Positions 1 to 8,098 of a DNA stretch of 64,000 bases are shown piece after piece. The first letter of the stretch is position 1. Each line of letters opens with the position of its first letter. The position numbers and the translations under genes were made by a program. The notes beneath the pieces were generated by a model. That model saw nothing but the letters and a program-made list of their open reading frames with translations. It made no database searches and was not told where the DNA came from. Source of the stretch: Sinorhizobium fredii USDA 205 (GTDB taxonomy: Bacteria > Pseudomonadota > Alphaproteobacteria > Rhizobiales > Rhizobiaceae). Where the stretch lies: assembly GCF_001461695.1 (NCBI RefSeq), contig NZ_AUTC01000135.1:1-64000 (forward strand), written 5' to 3'.

Positions 1-1
1 G

Positions 2-256
2 GAAGCCGGCCTCCAGTCCCTCACCAGCGCCGCCTCGGAGCTCGGCTCGATCTCCATGCGCATTGGTCTGCAGGAGGAATTCGTCGCGGCGCTGACCGAC
101 TCGATTGACTCCGGCATCGGCCGTCTCGTCGATGCCGACATGAACGAGGAATCGACCCGCCTGAAGGCGCTGCAGACGCAGCAGCAGCTCGCCGTCCAGT
201 CGCTGTCGATCGCCAACACCAATTCGGAAAACATCCTCCAGCTCTTCCGCCAGTAG
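2..256 (+). CDS. Flagellin, C-terminal part (5' end outside window)
   Basis: The reading frame is open from base 2 to a TAG at 254-256. The roughly 84 visible residues are the C-terminal D0/D1 helix of a flagellin: they contain GRLVDADMNEESTRLKALQT and end in SIANTNSENILQLFRQ. The same ending is found, nearly identical, in the complete flagellin at 571-1533, so this is a tandem paralogue. Flagellin is the filament subunit, exported through the flagellar type III channel. Rhizobia carry several flagellin genes in a row; I cannot tell which one this is because the variable centre is missing. A clear terminator hairpin follows at 313-340, so it is probably transcribed separately from the next flagellin. 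Confidence 0.95.
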   Translation, partial: EAGLQSLTSAASELGSISMRIGLQEEFVAALTDSIDSGIGRLVDADMNEESTRLKALQTQQQLAVQSLSIANTNSENILQLFRQ

Positions 257-312
257 GCGTCTTCTGCGGCCGGTTAAGGCTGCTCTATTTGCCTCCGGGC
301 ACCTTATTTTCC

Positions 313-340
313 AAGGCCGCGCAACTGCTGCGCGGCCTTT
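313..340 (+). terminator. Rho-independent terminator after the first flagellin
   Basis: AAGGCCGCGCA at 313-323 pairs with TGCGCGGCCTT at 329-339 around a 5-base loop and runs into T residues. It lies 57 bases after the flagellin stop and isolates this gene from the next one. Confidence 0.8.
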
Positions 341-415
341 CGCCGTCCTGGAAGCTGCCGGTCCCGGTAAGACCATAACTTTTTCTTTACACCTCTTAAT
401 GATCCATTAACCGCG

Positions 416-434
416 TTAACCATTTGTTAACCAT
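416..434 (+). promoter_or_regulatory. CtrA-like box upstream of flagellin
   Basis: Two copies of TTAACCAT (416-423 and 427-434) give the arrangement TTAA-N7-TTAAC, the classic CtrA recognition pattern. TTAACCAT is also the half-site reported for rhizobial CtrA. The surrounding 390-455 stretch is unusually AT-rich and carries further TTAA words. The box lies about 140 bases upstream of the flagellin start at 571. Binding by CtrA is inferred from the motif only. Confidence 0.5.
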
Positions 435-570
435 TTCGCATTAACGCTTTGTTAAGCACGATGGTCTGTCACCCAGGGCAAAAAGGTGGCAGCGCGCATG
501 ACGCCGTACCATCCCTGCCGGTTTCCCATCCGGAATGTCTTCGATCTCCCATCGACAGGGGCGATAGCCA

Positions 571-1533
571 ATGACCAGCATCATGACCAACGCTGCCGCG
601 ATGGCGGCATTACAGACCCTGCGTTCAATCAACAGAAATCTGGACGAGACCCAGAGCCGCGTGTCCTCCGGCTATCGCGTCGAGACTGCCGCGGACAACG
701 CTGCCTATTGGTCCATCGCGACGACGATGCGGTCGGACAATGCGGCGCTGTCGACGGTCCAGGACGCGCTTGGCCTCGGTGCGGCCAAGGTCGATACCGC
801 CTATGCCGCCCTGGACACGGTCATCGACCTGATGAGCGAGGTCAAGGCGAAGCTGGTGGCGGCGCGCGAGCCTGGCGTCGACAAGACCAAGATCGACAAG
901 GAGCTTTCGCAGCTCAAGGAACAGCTGGTGTCGGCGGCTCAGTCTGCATCCTTCTCGGGTGAGAACTGGCTCTACAACGACGCAGCGACGGCGGTCGGGA
1001 CGAAATCGATCGTTGCCTCCTTCAATCGCAGCGCCGACGGCAGCGTCTCCGTGACGACGCTGGATTACGATACGTCGGGCTCCATTCTCGTGGACGTCCA
1101 GGATGCGAGCCGCGGCTTGCTGACGATGGCGGTGGATGCGGACGCGCTCGTCTCGGCTCCGACGGGAACACCGCGCGAATACTACCTGATCGACGCCAGC
1201 AGCCCGCCGGCCGGCACGGAAATTGCGCTCTCCGGATCGACCACTGACGAAGAGTTGGACGACATGATCAGTGTCGTCGACGATCTCATCAGCCAGTTGA
1301 CAAATTCGGCCGCGACCCTTGGGGCGATCACCAGCCGCATCGAAATGCAGGAAAACTTCGTCGCCAACCTGATGGATGTGATCGACAAGGGCGTCGGCCG
1401 TCTCGTCGACGCCGACATGAACGAGGAATCGACGCGGATGAAGGCGCTGCAGACCCAGCAGCAGCTCGGCATCCAGTCGCTGTCGATTGCCAATACCAAC
1501 TCCGAAAACATCCTGAGGCTGTTCCAGGAGTAG
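571..1533 (+). CDS. flaC: Flagellin
   Basis: A complete 320-residue flagellin, the filament subunit exported by the flagellar type III system. The N-terminal D0/D1 region (about residues 1-140, starting MTSIMTNAAAMAALQTLRSI) and the C-terminal region (about 230-320, ending SIANTNSENILRLFQE) are conserved, while the centre is short and variable as in rhizobial flagellins. The start chosen gives the standard flagellin N-terminus. It has its own upstream region with a CtrA-like box and its own terminator at 1621-1654, so it is probably monocistronic. The symbol flaC is given by position, as the last flagellin before the mot operon in S. meliloti, and by its short length; paralogue identity is less certain than family. 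Confidence 0.9.
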   Translation: MTSIMTNAAAMAALQTLRSINRNLDETQSRVSSGYRVETAADNAAYWSIATTMRSDNAALSTVQDALGLGAAKVDTAYAALDTVIDLMSEVKAKLVAAREPGVDKTKIDKELSQLKEQLVSAAQSASFSGENWLYNDAATAVGTKSIVASFNRSADGSVSVTTLDYDTSGSILVDVQDASRGLLTMAVDADALVSAPTGTPREYYLIDASSPPAGTEIALSGSTTDEELDDMISVVDDLISQLTNSAATLGAITSRIEMQENFVANLMDVIDKGVGRLVDADMNEESTRMKALQTQQQLGIQSLSIANTNSENILRLFQE

Positions 1534-1620
1534 TTTCTCCTTCGCTGCCGCCATAGGCGGAAGCTCCGTGCACTCTTTCACCTCCGCCGTGCCGCCGGTC
1601 ATCGGCATCTGGCGGGACTG

Positions 1621-1654
1621 GTTGGACCGCGCTGTTGCCCTGGCGCGGTCCAAC
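1621..1654 (+). terminator. Terminator after flagellin
   Basis: GTTGGACCGCGC (1621-1632) and GCGCGGTCCAAC (1643-1654) form a perfect 12-bp stem with a 10-base loop, followed by a moderately T-rich stretch. It lies about 90 bases after the flagellin stop. Confidence 0.8.
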
Positions 1655-1922
1655 AACCTTCATTTTCGCACAAGTTTGACCGGCTAGTTTCCCTTCGCAG
1701 TCTGCTCGGCCGGCTGCCGGCCAGAATGATCCTGGTCGCCGTTGCACCGGTCCCGCTTCGGGTCCGCCCTTCGCGAACCGTTGCGCATCGAGAATGTTGG
1801 TCCTGTCGCTGTCGCGGGCGGTAAGGGCCGAAGGAGACATCACAGACGTGTCAGCCGCTTTGGATTTCTGGACCATGAGGCAGCCTATGCCAGGCGGGCG
1901 CAACGCGCCGGTATTGGCTGCG

Positions 1923-1935
1923 CCCCCCCGGGGGG
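1923..1935 (+). promoter_or_regulatory. C7G6 tract overlapping the ribosome binding site
   Basis: Seven C (1923-1929) directly followed by six G (1930-1935). The G run is the only Shine-Dalgarno-like stretch for the ATG at 1943 (spacing 7). The tract is self-complementary, so strands or neighbouring RNA could occlude the G run, and such homopolymers slip easily. Confidence 0.4.
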
Positions 1936-1942
1936 ATGGCCG

Positions 1943-2596
1943 ATGAGTGCGTCGCTCTCCCGCTATCTCAAGGATTTCAGCGCGCCGAAAATCGAACTGA
2001 CGCGGATGCCGCCGAAGTATTTTCCGGATCTCGAGGGCGACTTTCCCGCCGAAGACCGGTCCGCTCAGAGGCCGACCATGCCAGAGATCGATGTCGATGC
2101 CGAGCGGCGCGAGGCCTTTGCGCAGGGTCGTGCGGAGGCTGCGGCCGAACTGGCCTTCGAACATCAGCGCGAACTCGCCGAACTCAAGGCGCGTCACGCC
2201 GAGGAACTCGAGGGATTGAAGCACCGCCTGGCTGAAGAAACCGCTTCGAAACTCGCCGCCGGCTTTAACCAGATCACCGAGCGGCTGGCACTGGCCCTTG
2301 GCGACCAGACGGCGCGCGTGCTTACGCCGATTATGGAAGAGGTGCTGCTCAAGCGCGCCATCGAGGACCTGGCGACGATGATCAGGCAGGGCATCGGCGC
2401 GGGAGAGGGGCTTACCATCACCATCAAGGGATCGCCTGTGCTCTTCGAAGCGCTGAAACAGCATCTGGACGACGACACGTTGGTGTTCCGGCACGTGGTT
2501 GCCGACGACATCGATCTCACGGTTGAAATGGGCGAAACAGTCCTGGTGACCCGAATGGCGGCCTGGTCCGAAACCGTCCGGAAGGTTCTGGCATGA
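1943..2596 (+). CDS. Flagellar-operon protein of unknown function, coiled coil
   Basis: A 217-residue protein immediately before motB; its stop overlaps the motB start by four bases (ATGA). I do not recognise a named domain. The start is set at MSASLSRYLKDF because the upstream extension of the frame has low-quality codon use, and the G tract precedes this ATG. Residues about 50-105 are rich in Glu, Ala, Arg and Lys with heptad-like spacing, predicting a coiled coil. The C-terminal 100 residues look globular. The plan of a charged coiled coil plus a C-terminal domain recalls FliH-type stator proteins of the export ATPase, but that is inference. It is the first gene of the motBC-fliK transcription unit. 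Confidence 0.75.
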   Translation: MSASLSRYLKDFSAPKIELTRMPPKYFPDLEGDFPAEDRSAQRPTMPEIDVDAERREAFAQGRAEAAAELAFEHQRELAELKARHAEELEGLKHRLAEETASKLAAGFNQITERLALALGDQTARVLTPIMEEVLLKRAIEDLATMIRQGIGAGEGLTITIKGSPVLFEALKQHLDDDTLVFRHVVADDIDLTVEMGETVLVTRMAAWSETVRKVLA

Positions 2597-3771
2597 GCGA
2601 CGAAAGCCATCACAACGGCAAGAACGAGATCATCATCGTCAAGCGCTCCGGAGACGGCCACGACGGCCATCACGGCGGCGGGTGGAAGATCGCCTATGCG
2701 GACTTCATGACGGCGATGATGGCCTTCTTCCTCGTCATGTGGCTGATCAATGCCGCCAACGAGGAAACCAAGGCGGCGATCGCCTCCTACTTCAATCCGG
2801 TCCAGCTCACCGATGAGAAGCCGTCGGAGAAAGGTCTGAAGGAGCCCGCGAAGGACGCCCAAGGCGAAGAGACGCAGCAGCGATCGAAGTCGGATGGCGA
2901 GCAGGCGAAATCCGGCGGTTCCGCGAAGACCGGCGACCAGTTGACGGCTACTTCGGGCGAGGAAACCAAGTATTCCGACGCCGACTTCTTCGAGAACCCC
3001 TATTCGGTGCTCTCCGAGATCGCCAAAGAGGTCGGTCAGCAGGCCAATATCAGCGCCAAGGGTGAGGGCGGCGCCGCCCAGTCGGGACCGGCGACCGGCG
3101 CCGACGGCGGCGAGGCCTATCGCGATCCGTTCGATCCGGATTTCTGGACCAAGCAGGTTGAAGTCAAGGATGCCGGCAATGCGGCCGAAAGCGATGTCGC
3201 GGCGGCCGATGCCGGGAAAGACCCGGCCGCCGGCGAGGCGCTGAAGACCGCGGAAGTCCTCAAAGGCGAGGAGCCGCTCGAGCAGGAAGCAGAGGCAGAG
3301 GAGCAGCAGAAGGAGGCTGAAGCCCTCAAGGCCGAAATCGAGAAGGCGGTCGGCGGCGAGGCCGGGCGGCTTCTCGAAGGGCTGGTGGTGACGCCCTCCG
3401 AGGGCGGGCTGCTGGTGACGATCAGCGAGCAGACGGACGCGCCGATGTTCGCGGTGGGGTCTGCCGTTCCTGGCAAGGAGCTCGTCCTCGCCATGGAAAA
3501 GATCGGCAAGCTGCTCGCAGAGCGCCAGGGGGCCGTGGCGATCCGCGGCCACACGGATGGCCGCCCGTTCAAGGACGGAACCTATGACAACTGGCGGCTG
3601 TCGGCGGCGCGCGCCCAGAGCGCCTATTACATGCTGGTCCGCGGCGGCCTCAAGGAAGAGCGCGTCAATCAGATCAGCGGCTTTGCGGACCGGCGCCTGC
3701 AGATGCCGAACGATCCCTATGCCGCCGCCAATCGGCGCATCGAGATCCTGTTGCAGTCGGGGCAGGGCTGA
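2593..3771 (+). CDS. motB: Flagellar motor stator protein MotB
   Basis: A 392-residue stator subunit that anchors the proton channel to peptidoglycan. A single transmembrane helix lies at about residues 32-54 (KIAYADFMTAMMAFFLVMWL). Asp37 in YADF corresponds to the essential proton-carrying aspartate of MotB. A long, charged, low-complexity periplasmic linker (about 75-260) is followed by an OmpA-like peptidoglycan-binding domain (about 270-390) with IRGHTDGRPF and NWRLSAARAQSAY. The long linker is typical of rhizobial MotB, which works with the periplasmic partner MotC encoded next. Translationally coupled to the preceding gene. Confidence 0.95.
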   Translation: MSDESHHNGKNEIIIVKRSGDGHDGHHGGGWKIAYADFMTAMMAFFLVMWLINAANEETKAAIASYFNPVQLTDEKPSEKGLKEPAKDAQGEETQQRSKSDGEQAKSGGSAKTGDQLTATSGEETKYSDADFFENPYSVLSEIAKEVGQQANISAKGEGGAAQSGPATGADGGEAYRDPFDPDFWTKQVEVKDAGNAAESDVAAADAGKDPAAGEALKTAEVLKGEEPLEQEAEAEEQQKEAEALKAEIEKAVGGEAGRLLEGLVVTPSEGGLLVTISEQTDAPMFAVGSAVPGKELVLAMEKIGKLLAERQGAVAIRGHTDGRPFKDGTYDNWRLSAARAQSAYYMLVRGGLKEERVNQISGFADRRLQMPNDPYAAANRRIEILLQSGQG

Positions 3772-3776
3772 GAGAC

Positions 3777-5084
3777 ATGCTGAAGCGGCTCAGCGTCATC
3801 CTGGTGGCATCGGTTCTTTCGGCCCCGCTGGCGATCGGGCTTGCGCGCGCAAGCGAGACGGAAGAGCTCGCGCCGTTCAAGATGGTTCGGTCGCTGCAAT
3901 ATGTCCAGGATTCCGTCGTGCTCGGCGACCATTCGGCGATCGAAATGCAGCGCTTCATGCTCAACGAAATTGACAAGCGTCTGAGGGCCGCCGACGAAGC
4001 GATTTTTCGCGATCCGCGCAACGTCGATGCGGCGCTCGTCTATGTCATGAGCGGCGGCAATCCGGAAACGCTGGATTATCTCACCGACAGGGATGTCGAG
4101 GGCAATTTCGATGCCCGGGTCGCGGAGGCGCTCAGGCAATATCTGCGCGGCAAGGGACCGTTGATCGTCGAAAATCTCTCCAAGGCGGCGCCCGAATATA
4201 AGAATTCCCGCGTCGGTCCCTACCTGTTTCTGATCCTCGGCAACGCCACATCGCAACAGGATCCCGTTGCCGCGATGAAATATTACGACTGGGCGCGTCT
4301 GACAGCGCCCGGCACCATCATAGAGGAGGCGGCGCTTCGCCGCTCCGTTTCGCTTGCGGTGCAGGCAGGCGATCCCGAAAAAGGCTTCCGCTACGCGTTG
4401 AACTATGCGCGGCGCTATTTGACGTCGCCCTATGCGAGCCAGTTCGCCGACGTCTTCGTCGAACTGGCAGTCACGCATTTCGACGAGACGGTCGAGAAGA
4501 GAGTTGCCGAGAATCTCGCCTTCATGGACCAGTCGCGCCAGCGCGAGGTCTATCTGCGCGTCGCAAGGCGGGCAGCAATCGGCGGGAACCAGACTCTGGC
4601 GCGTCTGGCGTCCAGTCGGGCCGAAGAGCTCGCCCGGGATGGCGGCGGGCAATCGCAGCTGCTGGCGAACTTCTACGAAGGGCTTGCGGCCGTGCCGTCT
4701 GAGGACGTCTTCACAGCGGCGCAGACGCTGGCGGCAATTCCGGACGAGAAGCTCTCGCCACGCGACCGCGCCCTCAGGGAGGCGGCCCGCGCGATTGCGC
4801 AAGAGGTTGTACGACTACCGAAGGATGAAAGCCCCGCGCAAGCGTCCATGCCTATACCGGAGGTCGACACCGGCCCCGCCAACGATGGCGGCGAAACCGG
4901 AGAGACTGGAAGCGGCATGAGTCCCTTTGTCAAGCCGGCCGATCGGGCGCCCGTGCCGGGCGCAGAACCGCTAGCCGGCGCGGAGACCGTCGCCGAATCC
5001 GATCCGGCTCTTGACGGTTTCATGGCCAATGGGCGCTCGATGATCAAGGAGATCGATGCGCTCCTTGCGGAGGAAGGACTATGA
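3777..5084 (+). CDS. motC: Periplasmic motility protein MotC
   Basis: A 435-residue exported protein with a clear signal peptide (MLKRLSVILVASVLSAPLAI, cleavage probably near residue 25, after ARA-S). MotC is a rhizobial periplasmic protein that stabilises or gates the MotA/MotB proton channel by contacting MotB. No catalytic motif is visible; residues 50-340 look like helical repeats, and the last 100 residues are Pro/Ala/Asp-rich. The gene starts 5 bases after motB and overlaps fliK by 4 bases (ATGA at 5081-5084), so the three are one operon. Confidence 0.92.
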   Translation: MLKRLSVILVASVLSAPLAIGLARASETEELAPFKMVRSLQYVQDSVVLGDHSAIEMQRFMLNEIDKRLRAADEAIFRDPRNVDAALVYVMSGGNPETLDYLTDRDVEGNFDARVAEALRQYLRGKGPLIVENLSKAAPEYKNSRVGPYLFLILGNATSQQDPVAAMKYYDWARLTAPGTIIEEAALRRSVSLAVQAGDPEKGFRYALNYARRYLTSPYASQFADVFVELAVTHFDETVEKRVAENLAFMDQSRQREVYLRVARRAAIGGNQTLARLASSRAEELARDGGGQSQLLANFYEGLAAVPSEDVFTAAQTLAAIPDEKLSPRDRALREAARAIAQEVVRLPKDESPAQASMPIPEVDTGPANDGGETGETGSGMSPFVKPADRAPVPGAEPLAGAETVAESDPALDGFMANGRSMIKEIDALLAEEGL

Positions 5085-6565
5085 GGCCACTTGAAGAGAC
5101 GTTCCGTGCTCCGGCCGCGGCCATCGGCACACGATCCGGTGCCCGGCAGGGCGGGAACGAGCAAGTTGCGGGAGAGCCCGGCGCCTTCCAGAGCGCGGTC
5201 GCCGATGCCGGTCGCCAGAAGACGCCGGCCCAAGGCACGGCTGAGGGCAGCGGCGAGAGCGCCGTTGATTCTGCCGCGGAGGGCACGCGAACGGCGGCAG
5301 CCGAATATACGGTCGGCAAGCCGAAGGCGGGTGTCCTGATCGCGAGCGCCACCATCACCGGGACAGGTCGCCTTTCGAGCCCTTCGGCCAAGGGTCGCGG
5401 AGAGGGCGATGCGGAGGGCGCGCTTGCGGAGAAGCAGGCGTCCTCCGAGCTCAAATCTGTTCGGGAGAAAGCAAACCGGCAGTTTTCAGCGGGCCGGGCA
5501 GATCTCAAGGCCGACGAGGCCAGCGATCCGGACGGCAAGGCCGTCACGGGCAAGCCGAAGGGACACTTGGCCACGGAGGTCGGCGCAACGGAAAATTCTG
5601 AGGCGGAGGCGACGCCCGAGGGTGATACGGGTTCGGCCGGGCCGGCAAATGGCCCGGTCAGCGACCTCCTGTCGTTGCTCGGCGGCAGCGCACCGCCAGC
5701 CGCGGCCTTCGACACCGCCGGCGGCGAACTCACCGACAAGGCAGAACGGTCCACGGGCAACCGCGTCGACGGCCTGGCCGCCGAGACGGCCAATGTCTCG
5801 GCGGACGCTGCCGCGGCGGACGGTTCGCGGACGGAAGAGCAGGGTGATGCCGGATCCGACCGGCTCTTCCGCTTTGCCCGCGCCGACGGCAAGGGACAAG
5901 CGGTCTCGATGAGCATTTCGGCAGATGGCGAAGCGACTGCCGTCGAGAGCGGCAAGTCTTCGGCGAATGCCAGGGCCGAAGCCGTGACCATCCTCGAGGC
6001 GCGCCGCTATCTCGGCGTCGCGATGAATACCAACTCCGCCGCGGTGACGGGTGCGATCGCCGGTGACGGCGAGTGGGCGCAGGCGCTCCAGTCGAGCGCG
6101 TTGTCGGCGCAGCCGGAGGCGTCGAGCCAGGCCGGCAAGACGCTGAACACGCTGAAGATCCAGATGCATCCGATCGACCTCGGTACGGTCACGGCGACGC
6201 TGCGCCTGAAGGACGACGAGCTGCAGGTCGACCTGAAGGTGGAAACGGGCGAGGCGTTCCGCCAACTGCGCGACGACCAGAGCGAGATGGTGAAGGCCTT
6301 GCGCGCCCAGGGCTTCGCGGTCGACCAGGTGAACGTCGTGTTCAATGCCGGCGGCGATGCTTCGAACGGCAGCGGTGCGCAGCCGCAGACGCAGGGCCAG
6401 CTTGGCCAATCGGGTGGCGAGCGCACCGGTGGAGACAGCGGGCAGGGGCGTCAGCGGCCGAACGGGGGCGAGGCGGCGCAGGCCGAGACATGGTGGAGCA
6501 ATGATGGAACGGACGATGCGTCTGCTGGCGTTGGGCACTCTCGCACTGGTGACGTCTACATGTAG
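5081..6565 (+). CDS. fliK: Flagellar hook-length control protein FliK (formerly MotD)
   Basis: A 494-residue protein with a long, Ala/Gly/Glu-rich, probably disordered N-terminal part (1-330). The folded C-terminal Flg_hook domain (about 340-430) contains LKIQMHPIDLGTVTATLRLK and MVKALRAQGFAVDQVNVVFN, the substrate-specificity-switch domain of FliK. FliK measures hook length and switches the export gate from hook to filament substrates. In S. meliloti the gene in this place was called motD and later shown to be fliK. Its 3' end overlaps the following transglycosylase gene by 65 bases. Confidence 0.92.
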   Translation: MRPLEETFRAPAAAIGTRSGARQGGNEQVAGEPGAFQSAVADAGRQKTPAQGTAEGSGESAVDSAAEGTRTAAAEYTVGKPKAGVLIASATITGTGRLSSPSAKGRGEGDAEGALAEKQASSELKSVREKANRQFSAGRADLKADEASDPDGKAVTGKPKGHLATEVGATENSEAEATPEGDTGSAGPANGPVSDLLSLLGGSAPPAAAFDTAGGELTDKAERSTGNRVDGLAAETANVSADAAAADGSRTEEQGDAGSDRLFRFARADGKGQAVSMSISADGEATAVESGKSSANARAEAVTILEARRYLGVAMNTNSAAVTGAIAGDGEWAQALQSSALSAQPEASSQAGKTLNTLKIQMHPIDLGTVTATLRLKDDELQVDLKVETGEAFRQLRDDQSEMVKALRAQGFAVDQVNVVFNAGGDASNGSGAQPQTQGQLGQSGGERTGGDSGQGRQRPNGGEAAQAETWWSNDGTDDASAGVGHSRTGDVYM

Positions 6566-7067
6566 CGCCCTGGCGAGCGCCGGCGTCTGCGAACGCGAGA
6601 TCGCGTCCGCTGCGGCCAAGTACGGCATCCCGACCGGCATTCTCTACTCGGTCGGCCTGACGGAGACCGGCCGCAAGGGATCGCTGCAGCCCTATGCGAT
6701 GAATATCGAGGGCAAGGCCTATTTCGGCACCAGCATTCAGGATGTCCTCGGCCGTTTCGGAGCCGCACGGGCGGGAGGGGCGAAACTCATCGATCTTGGC
6801 TGCATGCAGATCAATTACCACTTCCACGGCGAGCATTTCAGTTCTCCGGAGGAAATGCTTGATCCCCGGAGGAATGTCGACTATGCCGCGCGCTTCCTCT
6901 CCAATCTGCGCGCCAGGCACGAGAGCTGGACGATGGCGGTTGCCCGCTACCATGCCGGGCCGAACAACGATCCGGCGCAGAAGAAATATGTCTGCCGGGT
7001 CATCGCCAATCTCGTCGCGACGGGCTACGGCAAGTGGACGCCGAATGCGGCGCAGTTCTGTCAATAA
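6501..7067 (+). CDS. Flagellum-associated lytic transglycosylase (SLT-like)
   Basis: A 188-residue exported protein. The start MMERTMRLLALGTLALVTST gives a signal peptide (about residues 1-26), and a GGAG lies 4-7 bases upstream. The mature part has the lysozyme-like SLT fold signature: ILYSVGLTETG with the catalytic Glu, then LIDLGCMQINYHFHG and VARYHAGPN. It should cleave peptidoglycan locally to let the rod or MotB/C through. The start lies inside fliK (65-base overlap), which suggests tight coupling. The FlgJ homologue in this cluster (16983-17528) has only the rod-binding part, so this enzyme probably supplies the missing muramidase activity. Confidence 0.85.
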   Translation: MMERTMRLLALGTLALVTSTCSALASAGVCEREIASAAAKYGIPTGILYSVGLTETGRKGSLQPYAMNIEGKAYFGTSIQDVLGRFGAARAGGAKLIDLGCMQINYHFHGEHFSSPEEMLDPRRNVDYAARFLSNLRARHESWTMAVARYHAGPNNDPAQKKYVCRVIANLVATGYGKWTPNAAQFCQ

Positions 7068-7232
7068 TCAATCGTTGGTTGTGATATTCGTCGCCGTGCC
7101 GCATTGTGGCGACAATGCGGAGAGAATGTGATCGCAAGCGCTATTTGTTGCCTCACGTTAACTTTTCCACACCAATTTAGTGTCATCGGTAACGGGGACC
7201 TACTAGATATAGATCAAATCGGCACGCATTCC

Positions 7233-7247
7233 TTAATCAACTATTAA
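7233..7247 (+). promoter_or_regulatory. Possible CtrA box upstream of rem
   Basis: TTAA (7233-7236), seven bases, TTAA (7244-7247), about 95 bases upstream of the rem start, with two further TTAAC words nearby (7159-7163 and 7257-7261). The whole 7068-7339 intergenic region is AT-rich compared with the genes and is otherwise without a gene. The spacing fits CtrA, but the second half-site lacks the final C, so support is weaker than at 416-434. Confidence 0.35.
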
Positions 7248-7339
7248 AACCTCCCATTAACTTCCTCTAGTTGTTCGTGAATCCCCGGATTCGTACTTCT
7301 CAATCAGCGAGACACCCATACTGATTCGGAGGCGGACGA

Positions 7340-8011
7340 ATGATCGTGGTGGTTGATGAAAGAGAGCTGGTGAAGGATGGCTACGCGTCCCTGTTCGGGC
7401 GCGAGGGCATCCCTTCGACCGGGTTTGATCCCAAGGACTTCGGCGAGTGGGTGAACACCGCCGCCGATTCGGATATCGATGCGGTCGAGGCGTTCCTGAT
7501 CGGCCAGGGTGAAAGCGCTTTCAGCCTGCCGCGGGCGATCCGTGATCGCTCCCAGGCGCCGGTGATCGCCATGAGCGAGACACCGTCGCTCGAAAACACG
7601 CTGGCGCTGTTCGACTGCGGCGTCGACGATGTCGTTCGCAAGCCCGTGCATCCGCGGGAAATTCTCGCCCGCGTCGCGGCGATCCGCCGCCGCCTGAAGG
7701 CCATCGCCAACTACACCGACATCGGGCCGATCCGCGTCTTCGCCGACGGCCGCGACCCGGAGATCAACGACGAGGTCTTCGCGCTGCCGCGCCGCGAGCG
7801 GCGCATCCTCGAATACCTCGTCGCCAATCGCGGCCGGCGGGTGTCCAAGTCGCAGATCTTCAACGCGATCTACGGCATCTTCGACGAGGACGTCGAAGAG
7901 AACGTCGTCGAAAGCCACATCAGCAAGTTGCGCAAGAAGCTGCGCAAGAAGCTCGGCTTCGACCCGATCGATTCCAAGCGCTTCCTTGGCTACTGCATCG
8001 ACTGGAACTGA
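7340..8011 (+). CDS. rem: Flagellar regulator Rem (orphan OmpR-type)
   Basis: A 223-residue OmpR/PhoB-type transcription factor. Residues about 1-115 have the shape of a receiver domain and 125-223 are the winged-helix DNA-binding domain ([36 protein letters not shown]). The expected phospho-acceptor Asp at the end of beta-3 is replaced by a hydrophobic stretch ([10 protein letters not shown]), so it probably acts without phosphorylation. In S. meliloti, Rem is the exponential-phase activator of class IB/II flagellar genes, itself under VisN/VisR. It sits alone with a 270-base upstream region, between the mot operon and flgE, as in S. meliloti. Confidence 0.92.
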   Translation: MIVVVDERELVKDGYASLFGREGIPSTGFDPKDFGEWVNTAADSDIDAVEAFLIGQGESAFSLPRAIRDRSQAPVIAMSETPSLENTLALFDCGVDDVVRKPVHPREILARVAAIRRRLKAIANYTDIGPIRVFADGRDPEINDEVFALPRRERRILEYLVANRGRRVSKSQIFNAIYGIFDEDVEENVVESHISKLRKKLRKKLGFDPIDSKRFLGYCIDWN

Positions 8012-8098
8012 GCCGGACCAACATCTGGTCGGGTCAAGACAGGTTCACGCAAGGCCCGACTTCTAGTCTCCCACTGAAGCAGGAAACGAGGATCCTCT

